NCBI GenBank assembly: GCA_964017235.1
Contig: OZ024938.1
Coordinates: 57,341,816-57,405,815 of the forward strand
Direction of reading: 5' to 3'
From: Sabellastarte sp. h YS-2021
Taxonomy: Eukaryota > Annelida > Polychaeta > Sabellida > Sabellidae
DNA: 64,000 bases
Below, piece by piece: positions 57,192 to 64,000 of this stretch. The position numbers and the translations under genes were made by a program. Numbering within the stretch: the first letter of the stretch is position 1; the number at the start of each line of letters is the position of its first letter. A model generated the notes under the pieces. The model worked only from the letters and a program-made list of their open reading frames with translations. It made no database searches and had not been told where the DNA came from.

Positions 57192-57769
57192 ATGCCCAGG
57201 TCACACAGTGGCGAGGGTGCTACGATGATATCTGCGAATATAGAGGAACAGAGGTGACTTCCAATTCGCCAGAATTCGCCAAAAAAAGCAGGAAAGTGTA
57301 GTCACGTGATAAAAGATCTTCATACTTCTACGACCCCTCTACAATGTTCTACGATGCCTTTCGAATGTCCTGAGACAAAGCAAGAATATACAAAGAATCC
57401 CTACGAACTGGTGAAGATATCTGGCGAATTTACCCACGAATCAGCTACAAGTAGGGGAGAACGAATGCGATACTTGAGGAATCTTCTACGACAAAGGAAG
57501 AACCAGTTGAGAACAAGGAAGAATATTTGGCGAATTTACTGAGAACAAGAAGGTAGTACGATTTGCTGGAGAATGTCCTACCACAGAGCTACGATGTAGA
57601 AGAATCTGCTACCAATAGTGTCGAATTCTAATGGTGAACTAAAAAATGGCCACGAATCGGCGAATACCGGCGATAGTTTTGAACAGTTTGAAACTGTCGT
57701 AGCTGTCCTGACGAATTTCAGGATCGTGCATATTCGCCACTAAACATCGCCACAGTGTGACCTGGGCAT
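57192..57769. mobile_element. MITE with ATGCCCAGGTCACAC inverted ends
   Basis: Left end 57192-57216 and the complement of the right end (57745-57769) match over 'ATGCCCAGGTCACACNGTGGCGA' with one difference. The interior of about 530 bp is rich in CGAAT and TTCGCC words and has no real gene; a 78-codon frame is incidental. The flanks ('tataa' and 'aaggt') leave a 2-3 bp target duplication possible but unproven. Confidence 0.8.
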
Positions 57770-58220
57770 AAGGTCAGGTTATAATCCGTGGATAATCTAA
57801 GCAATCTATAGAATGAAAAAAAAAACGGTGCCAGAGAAGCTCAGGGGATGGATTGGGTTGGGTCAGTCTTTGGCTAATTCATGGATTCTGGTCTCAGCCT
57901 TTTCCTCCGCCTTTGGGTTTTCCTGTTTATGTTAAAGAAAACAGCATTCGAGACCAAAGGACAATTATCTCTTGATGGGGTAACTCTGAATGAAATTATG
58001 GTTTGCCATACTCTGACTTTCCTTGAAGGCCCAAAATAATAGTTTTGTAAAAAGACTGAACGTTATTGTAAATTTTGAACATTCTACTGTTCTATTTTGT
58101 GAAGGCATTGGCCTGTAGGACGATTAAGCATTATTTTGGGAATTGATATAAATAAAATTCGTGTAAATCTTGAGGAAATTAAGAAACAGGGAGAAATACC
58201 TTTGATCTGATTTGCTACTT
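57770..58220. other. non-coding stretch
   Basis: Nothing recognised. Confidence 0.35.
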
Positions 58221-58244
58221 TGATGTACTTTTGCATGACTTCAA

Positions 58245-58380
58245 AGCAGCAGAGATAAGTCGCAGCTTGTGGGAAGCACATCTGAAAATAAATGATAAAA
58301 TGATTCATTATGGTCCAGTTTTCAGTGAATTGGGTTACATCAATAGAAGAAATAATAAAAAAAGTCAAGATTGGGGTTTT
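58245..58380 (+). other. coding-like segment, doubtful
   Basis: After an acceptor-like 'gcatgacttcaaag' the frame reads 'AEISRSLWEAHLKINDKMIH', 'YGPVFSELGYINRRNNKK'. The composition is protein-like but there is no donor at its end and it runs into a repeat. Family unknown. Confidence 0.2.
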
Positions 58381-58489
58381 ATACTATTTTCAACAAATCA
58401 AGTCAGCAGGAAAATCTCTCAAATGACAAATACAGAAAAAAGATATGGTTTACTGATGAAGATGGCAAAATAATGCGTGTAAATAAGTG

Positions 58490-58875
58490 TGTAACACGAG
58501 TATTATATTGTTCATCTTCATAAGTGATATTTTGTTCACATATGTCTAATGAAGGATATGTGTGACTTTTATAACCCACCACTTTGCATTAGTAATAAGT
58601 AAAATAAGTCCATAAGTGCAAAAATAGTGAAACGTATCTATGCTCATGGGCACCATTGAATCTAAAAACTTTCAACTTTAATTTGACATTTCTAAGCCAT
58701 TTAATTTTAAAATATAACGCAATCAAAACAAGCAGAGGCTCTGTAAAAGTACCTTTGTAATGATTTATAGGACATATTTATAAGTTACACAATTAAGGGA
58801 ATATTACGAAAAATGAGCAGTAGTTTCTGCATTTGCAATGCTAATTATCCATGGTAAAGGGCACTACAGAAAATA
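58490..58875 (-). repeat. interspersed repeat, 'ggtggataat' family, copy 5
   Basis: On the minus strand: 'cccttta ccatggataattagc', 'aaggtacttttacagagcctctgc', 'tataacccaccactttgc' in reverse order of 35700-36095. Confidence 0.5.
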
Positions 58876-58904
58876 AAAGAATATTAATTGAATCCAAGTC
58901 GTCC

Positions 58905-59040
58905 TTTAAGTGGGTTAGCAGGTAGTTGCTTGCCAGTGGTCAGTGGTTTACAAACAGAGAACCTTCACCAACTGTATGTATTGGTTTCCTCCACCGTTAT
59001 ATCTACCCATCACAATATAACTGTGGGGGGTTAATTTGAG
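58905..59040 (+). mobile_element. tRNA-derived SINE type 1, fragment
   Basis: 'gtagttgcttgccagtggtc', 'tttacaaacagagaaccttc', 'tgtattggtttcctcc', the middle of the type 1 body; head and tail are missing. Confidence 0.6.
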
Positions 59041-59638
59041 CTTAATTAAGGTTAATATTCATTTAAGAACAGGCACAAAGATAGGTCTTGACGCTAAAAC
59101 CATTTATTCTAAACTCCCAGATTTCACATAACACAATCTTATATATACATTGTATGTACAATACCCCTAATAGTTTGTCAATTACAAAGAGTGGAACACA
59201 CACATGTCACACGTCCCTCCTTTATTTAAAGAATTTATTAACTTTTTACAAATTTATCTTTAGGAAATGTCTAATAAGACTGCTCCTTAAAATATAAGCA
59301 TATAGGTTCTATTTGGGATGTTATGGTAGCTAGAAAAGGTCGACTGGATTAAATGGCTTGTCAGATCTGTGTTGTATTCCTTTAAATTAATAAATCTGTC
59401 GGGGTAGCAAATAAGGTGCTACCTTATTCAGTGCTACTAAAGGTTTTCTTGTTGTGAACTGACATAGTTATATAATTGGGTGACCCGGATTCTGAACCCT
59501 AACCTCCCGCCAAAAGTAGCCATATTCATTCTAAATTTTGAAACCAAAGATGCAACACGTTTTATAAATATCAATTTTATTTTACTCGATTTTATGTATT
59601 TTATGCTTAATTGTATTGGAAACTCTGGGGTTTCAGAG

Positions 59639-59662
59639 CACTGAAACGTTAGAGTTTCAGTG
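59639..59662 (+). promoter_or_regulatory. 9-bp hairpin in the leader of element 2
   Basis: CACTGAAAC and GTTTCAGTG form a perfect stem around GTTAGA. A third GTTTCAG-like word precedes it. It lies about 230 bases before the Gag start; its role is unknown. Confidence 0.45.
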
Positions 59663-59889
59663 TTTTGCAGAGTTGCTGTCCAGTGGTGTTGGTGCTGTTC
59701 TGATGTTGTGTTGCTGTGTTCGAGCCCTGGCTTTTGAGCCGTTATTACTCTTTTGAGTCTGCTTGGATAGCTCTTGGGAGCAGGAATTGAGGGCTGAGTT
59801 TATTTTATTACTTTCAACTCTCTTTTCTTAAGTTCCAGTAGTGTCTATGTAAGCAGATCCAAAACGAGAAGTATACTGTTGATTTCAGA

Positions 59890-60837
59890 ATGCCAAGAAA
59901 AAACTTTGACTGTAATAAATGTGGAGGCAGCCATCCTCGCCCCATTAACTCTAAATGTAAACTAGAAAGTCAAAATAATGAGGTGAATGAAGCTAGTGCT
60001 TACACTATGGACACTAATTCATTGATACTCTAGGAGCTGAAGAGTCTTAGCGGCAGAATGGCGGAAATGGAACGGAAGGTCGACGGTACAGTCCACTCCC
60101 CAGCTTCAAGCGTGGCCAGCACCAGCAAGGAACCTACCCCAGTCGAAGACAGCGAGGAAGAAGATGATGAACTTATCCTGCCATCCATCAAGTCATTGCA
60201 GCAGTCCAAGCGCATGCAGGCCCAAGTTGACCAGAGGATTCAGCAACTGAAGGACCTCAATGAACAAGGCAAGTTTAAGTCGCAGAGGGGGGGCAAAGAT
60301 ACTGTCTGGGTCAAAAAAGAGGTCCCCTGGCCCCATAACTTTATTTTGGGAGGTTCAAACAAAAACAGGGTCACCTATGATGCCTTGTCAATGAGTCAAT
60401 GGGTCTCAGGCTTTGCCCAAATTGTAAGGGAAGAGAGTAATGAGACTGTCAAGAACTATATGCTTGATTACTTGGCTGAGTTGATGGAGGACAGTCATGA
60501 CTTCGGGTGGCAGTCTGCTAAGGGAAGTCATGCTGTCCTCCTATGTAAAATGGAGGATAACAAAATTCAATGGCAAGATACTCAAAAAATTGATAGGTTG
60601 CGTCGGGTGCATGCCCAAAGAATGGCCCCTACCCCTCAAACCAAACGTATCACTGCCAAAGGTCCCTTAATTTGTAAATTTTACCAGAGGGGCTCTTGTA
60701 TGCAGAAAGGCGATCATGAGAATAATGGTCAAATGTATCTTCATGTTTGCCAGCATTGCTATGCACAAGGAAAGTCTTACCCCCATTCTGGCAAAGATTG
60801 TAAAAACAAGTCAAAAAACGACTTGGGCACTGCTTAA
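59890..60837 (+). CDS. Gag of DIRS-like element 2 (one in-frame TAG)
   Basis: The ATG at 59890 opens a frame that is continuous with the later Gag frame from 60058 except for one TAG at 60031-60033. The N-terminal segment reads 'DCNKCGGSHPRPINSKC', a C-x2-C-x3-H-x7-C zinc knuckle. The main part includes 'RVTYDALSMSQWVSGFAQIV' and 'AKGSHAVLLCKMED', then a second Cys/His cluster ('CKFYQRGSCMQKGDH...CQHC...H...C'). Translation from the ATG at 60058 would give 259 residues without the knuckle. Full length would be 316 codons including the TAG. The TAG context is not a known readthrough signal, so a recent mutation is likely. It ends on a slippery site. Confidence 0.85.
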
Positions 60838-63737
60838 ATGCAGTGCCTACTAGGGTTGAAAATTGTAGAAAATTCCCAGACCGAGTTATTTATAACTCTC
60901 AGTTAAAAAGCATAGCAGCTCATAACTGGAAAGCAACTTGGTATCACTATTCTAATGTCTCGTATGCAGATATTGTCAAAGGCACAATTCACCAAGCATA
61001 TGGTAACACTTCTGTCAATTGTCCTGTAAAGGTTAACCGTCAATTAAAGGCAAATAAAGTGCAGAATATAAATAGCAAAGTGTCAAATCTGGGTGCACAT
61101 GTTGTCAATACTAGTTTCAATACTAACAAGCGTGTCATATGTGCCAAAAACTCGAGTGTTCAGTGTAGAAATGTTGGAAAACCTCAGGAAAAAGTTAACA
61201 AACTGTCAACTAACTGTCCGGTTATAGGTAAGAAGCTTAACATTGGTAGTTGTAACGTCAGTAATGTTAACTGTGGTTCAAATAACAAACTTCAGCCTGG
61301 AGTCAATGTAGCCCGTCCAAATATCAGCCAACTGCAAACAAATTGTGTTTTTAATGATGTAAACAGATTTGCTTGTTTGCAACAAGTGTCAGATGACAAT
61401 ACTTGGCCAGTTTTGTCTGACACTTCAACCGGCAGTAAAAATAAGGTCCAAAAGGACTCTGAAACAGTTTCACATGATGTGGTGTCCCAAAGTAGTAATA
61501 CTCGGGTCCCCAGTTCAAACTGTAATGTTACTAATGTCAAAGTTAACAGTAGCTGTAAAAGTTTAACAAAAAACCCTTGTAGAACTTGGTCTGTATTGTC
61601 TGACAGTTCAACTGTCAGGAAAAATAACGTCCACAAGGACTATGAAACAGTTTCACACGATGTGATGTCCCAAAGTACTAATACTCGGGTTCCTCATTTA
61701 AACTGCAATGTTACTAGTGTCAAAGTTAACAGTAACTGTAAAACATTAACAAACAACCCTTGGGGAAATAAGGCGTGTGATAATGTTGATTCACCAGTTA
61801 GTCCTGTTACGGTTGGCAACCCCAGTATTAATGAGGCAGTGCAGACTGTCAGTGATGCCAATTTTCAAAGTTTAAAAATATCTGCAGATACTGATCAAGC
61901 TGTTAAAAATTCTGTCGACTTAAACTGTGACAAATATGACCTTGACCTGAGGTTCAGACCACGTCATAGGGAAGCTGTAGCCAAAGCAAAAAATTGTAAA
62001 TCATTCAAGGATTGGGATAGTCAAACAAATGATAAATATGGTTTTATCCCTCTTTCTGACATGATGTTACCTAGAAGAAATAGAAAAAATTCATCATTAG
62101 CCACTATATTCGACATACACAGATCTATTGTCGATACTAATACACACAACTTCATGGAAGCACAAATTGAAATAAAATCTCAACTAAACCCTGATGCATG
62201 GGACAAGTATCTACAAAACTATTGGGACCAACAGCTCCCACTGTTGATACGGTACGGGTTTCCCCTTGACTTTAATCCTGCCTCCCCTCTTCACCATGAA
62301 GAAATTAACCATGCTTCAGCTAACTTATTTGTCCAAGATGTAGCCCATTATCTTAAAGAGGAAACAGGTTTTAAAGCTATTTTAGGTCCTTTTGATTCAC
62401 CTCCCATTAAAAATATGCACATTTCTCCATTCATGACTAGACCAAAGCCATCGTCTGATCATAGGCGGGTCATAATTGACCTTAGTTATCCTAAAGGTCA
62501 ATCTGTTAACCAAGGTGTTTCTTCTGAACAGTATCTTAATACTGCTTTTATTCTCTTCCTCCCTACTATTGACAATATCACACAAAAAATTCGCAAATAT
62601 GGTAAAGGTTCACTAATTTACAAGATAGATATCTCTCGTGCTTTCAGACATGTTAAGATAGATCCTGATAGTTATTTTTTGTTAGGCCTTAAGCTAGATA
62701 AGTACTTTCTTGATACATGCCTACCCTTCGGCTATCGGCACGGTTCGGCCATCTTCCAGCGAATAAGCGACTCAATTAGGTATATTATGGCAGAATCTGG
62801 TTACTCATTGACAAATTATATTGATGATCTGGTTGGGAACGCCACTGTTAGTCAGGCAGAACCTGCTTTTCAAAAATTAAAGAACTTGCTTCAAGAATTA
62901 GGCCTTACCATTAGTGAGACCAAGTTAGTAGCCCCCACCACTAAATGTGTATGTCTGCGTATTGAAGTTGACACGGTCAACTCCACTCTGTCCATTCCAC
63001 AGCAAAAATTAGCAGAAATCCTCACTGTATGTCAACAATGGGAAAATAAAAATAAATGCACCAGAAAGGAACTTCAATCCTTGTTAGGTTCCCTCCTTTA
63101 TATCGCAAAGTGCGTACGGTACTCCCGTAACTTCCTAAATCGTATGCTCGAGTTGTTACGACAAACCCACAAAGACACCACCATAAACCTCACTCCTGGT
63201 TTTATTCAGGACTTAGCATGGTTCTTGAAATTTGCCCCAAAGTTTAATGGTACATCATACTTTAACCATGCGCATGTACATGCAAAAATTGAACTAGATG
63301 CTTCCTTAGAAGGTTTAGGTGCATATTTTAATGATCAAATATATGCCATACCTTTGGTTAGAGGCTATAACCAATTTCACATTGTGCAGTTAGAAATGTT
63401 AAATGTTTTGGTAGCTGTTCGTGTCTGGGCTAACCAATGGAAAGGCAAAACCATTGTAATAGCTTGTGATAATCAAGCAGTGGTTTCGGTCATAAATACA
63501 GGTAAAACTAAAGATGTAGTTTTGGCAGCAATTGCACGAAATATTGCTATGGAAGTAGCCGTATCCGACATAAATCTTAGATTGATTCATATCTTGGGAA
63601 AAAATAATATTGTAGCTGATAGCTTATCCAGATACTATACTAGTGACTTATATAAAAATAACATCAAAAATTTGCTTCCTCACGCCACTTGGGTTGTCCC
63701 AGCTGATAATACTCTGCTTATTGACTATAATATATGA
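60804..63737 (+). CDS. RT-RNase H polyprotein of DIRS-like element 2
   Basis: Reverse transcriptase and RNase H making the element DNA. Numbered from the GTG at 60843 it has 964 residues; no ATG opens it, so -1 frameshifting from Gag is the likely route. Residues 1-370 are an Asn/Ser/Val-rich spacer with a 61-residue tandem repeat. The RT domain (about 510-700) shows 'HISPFMTRPKPSSDHRRVII', 'YKIDISRAFRHVKIDPD', 'LPFGYRHGSAIFQR' and the catalytic 'NYIDDLVGN' (Y659). RNase H (about 815-935) has D819, E851, D876 and D926 in 'LDASLEG', 'QLEMLNV', 'CDNQAVV' and 'VADSLSRY'. No frame breaks; all catalytic acids are present. It overlaps the recombinase start by ATGA. Confidence 0.92.
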   Translation, partial: KQVKKRLGHCLNAVPTRVENCRKFPDRVIYNSQLKSIAAHNWKATWYHYSNVSYADIVKGTIHQAYGNTSVNCPVKVNRQLKANKVQNINSKVSNLGAHVVNTSFNTNKRVICAKNSSVQCRNVGKPQEKVNKLSTNCPVIGKKLNIGSCNVSNVNCGSNNKLQPGVNVARPNISQLQTNCVFNDVNRFACLQQVSDDNTWPVLSDTSTGSKNKVQKDSETVSHDVVSQSSNTRVPSSNCNVTNVKVNSSCKSLTKNPCRTWSVLSDSSTVRKNNVHKDYETVSHDVMSQSTNTRVPHLNCNVTSVKVNSNCKTLTNNPWGNKACDNVDSPVSPVTVGNPSINEAVQTVSDANFQSLKISADTDQAVKNSVDLNCDKYDLDLRFRPRHREAVAKAKNCKSFKDWDSQTNDKYGFIPLSDMMLPRRNRKNSSLATIFDIHRSIVDTNTHNFMEAQIEIKSQLNPDAWDKYLQNYWDQQLPLLIRYGFPLDFNPASPLHHEEINHASANLFVQDVAHYLKEETGFKAILGPFDSPPIKNMHISPFMTRPKPSSDHRRVIIDLSYPKGQSVNQGVSSEQYLNTAFILFLPTIDNITQKIRKYGKGSLIYKIDISRAFRHVKIDPDSYFLLGLKLDKYFLDTCLPFGYRHGSAIFQRISDSIRYIMAESGYSLTNYIDDLVGNATVSQAEPAFQKLKNLLQELGLTISETKLVAPTTKCVCLRIEVDTVNSTLSIPQQKLAEILTVCQQWENKNKCTRKELQSLLGSLLYIAKCVRYSRNFLNRMLELLRQTHKDTTINLTPGFIQDLAWFLKFAPKFNGTSYFNHAHVHAKIELDASLEGLGAYFNDQIYAIPLVRGYNQFHIVQLEMLNVLVAVRVWANQWKGKTIVIACDNQAVVSVINTGKTKDVVLAAIARNIAMEVAVSDINLRLIHILGKNNIVADSLSRYYTSDLYKNNIKNLLPHATWVVPADNTLLIDYNI
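60813..60849 (+). promoter_or_regulatory. predicted -1 frameshift site, element 2
   Basis: Gag codons TCA AAA AAC place the heptamer A AAA AAC at 60813-60819. Six bases later a perfect 8-bp stem GGCACTGC / GCAGTGCC (60826-60833 with 60840-60847) closes a 6-base loop that contains the gag stop; a G.U and a U-A pair can extend it. RT lies in the -1 frame and has no ATG at its opening; its frame is open from 60804. This is textbook geometry for programmed -1 frameshifting. Confidence 0.8.
61404..61769 (+). repeat. 183-bp tandem duplication inside the RT ORF spacer
   Basis: Two copies begin at 61404 and 61587 (TTGGCCAGTTTTGTCTGAC-like starts), 61 codons each, keeping frame. They encode 'VLSDTSTGSKNKVQKDSETV' and 'VLSDSSTVRKNNVHKDYETV' versions. 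Confidence 0.9.
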
Positions 63738-64000
63738 TGTTTTCTCTAGGCTTACCTGCCAAGAATCGCCCAGTGCTGTCAAAGGCCCATCAACGTCTTC
63801 AATCAGCTTTCAGACAATCAACTGCCAAAGCTTATACTGCCAAATTTAGGATTTTCATAGCATTTTGCATTTTTGCCCAGTTTCCCATGTTTCACCTAAC
63901 TACTAGTCATGTGTTAGTCTTCCTCGAATTTTTAGTTTTTAATGGCACTTCAACTGCCAGCATTGCAAACTATTTATCAGCTATCAAAGCCAAACTGTCC
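63734..64000 (+). CDS. tyrosine recombinase of DIRS-like element 2, N-terminal part
   Basis: Opens at ATG 63734 (ATGATG) overlapping the RT stop TGA (63735-63737) and stays open for 89 codons to the window end. It reads 'LSKAHQRLQSAFRQSTAKAY', 'TAKFRIFIAFCIFAQF' and 'FLEFLVFNGTSTASIANYLS', the core-binding (SAM-like) domain of DIRS recombinases, parallel to 'FRPATWLQYNRIFPQFLAFL' in element 1. The catalytic domain is outside the window. The ATGA overlap suggests termination-reinitiation for its translation. Confidence 0.85.
   Translation, partial: MMFSLGLPAKNRPVLSKAHQRLQSAFRQSTAKAYTAKFRIFIAFCIFAQFPMFHLTTSHVLVFLEFLVFNGTSTASIANYLSAIKAKLS

Larger units (their letters stand above)
59480..64000 (+). 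mobile_element. DIRS-like tyrosine-recombinase retrotransposon, element 2 (cut by window end)
   Basis: Plus-strand element with Gag, RT-RNase H and the start of a tyrosine recombinase, the same order as element 1 at 36.5-42.5 kb but clearly a different family by protein divergence. RT-RH is open for 964 codons, and Gag has a single TAG. The 5' boundary is not certain; leader text runs back from 59890 to at least about 59640. The 3' half of the recombinase and the right end lie beyond 64000. Confidence 0.9.

Noticed and set aside
57306..57542. 78-codon frame in a CGAAT-rich block
   Set aside because: Lies inside a MITE with inverted ends; the open frame follows from the biased composition.

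Overview
This is AT-rich, intron-rich animal nuclear DNA. Long stretches hold no open frame, genes appear only as short exons between GT/AG splice signals, and interspersed repeats cover most of the window. DIRS-like tyrosine-recombinase retrotransposons, CR1/L2-like and L1/Tx1-like LINEs, tRNA-headed and 5S-rRNA-headed SINEs, and a chitin-binding peritrophin-like secreted protein together suggest a lophotrochozoan, most likely a mollusc. That assignment is inference; no species marker is present.

Layout. 0-9.7 kb is repeat-rich intergenic or intronic DNA with a GGGGCC-ended MITE and two 5S-derived SINEs. 9.7-22.6 kb is an old direct duplication of a unit of about 4.6 kb. Copy 1 is split by a 3.6 kb nest holding a minus-strand CR1/L2-like LINE, a plus-strand L1/Tx1-like 3' end and a 5S-type SINE. 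22.6-36.4 kb holds LINE tails, SINEs (two with perfect target-site duplications), a 40-bp tandem array and several possible host exons (27.7, 28.5-28.8, 29.4-29.7, 31.1 kb). 36.5-42.5 kb is a decayed minus-strand DIRS-like element (Gag, RT-RNase H, tyrosine recombinase). 44.3-48.6 kb holds four phase-compatible plus-strand exons that read as the 3' part of a possible secreted peptide precursor. 51.7-53.9 kb is the best-supported host gene: a minus-strand, two-exon secreted protein with a modified peritrophin-A domain and a TATA box. 54-58 kb holds a 73-bp tandem array inside a TIR-bounded element, and a second MITE. From about 59.5 kb to the window end runs a better-preserved plus-strand DIRS-like element, cut by the window inside its recombinase gene.

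The most notable signal is at the Gag-to-RT junction of both DIRS-like elements. Each has an in-frame A AAA AAC slippery heptamer followed by a perfect stem-loop (8 bp plus two weaker pairs in one, 10 bp in the other; sequences unrelated), and RT lies in the -1 frame in both. This is the layout of programmed -1 ribosomal frameshifting, kept by structure rather than by sequence.
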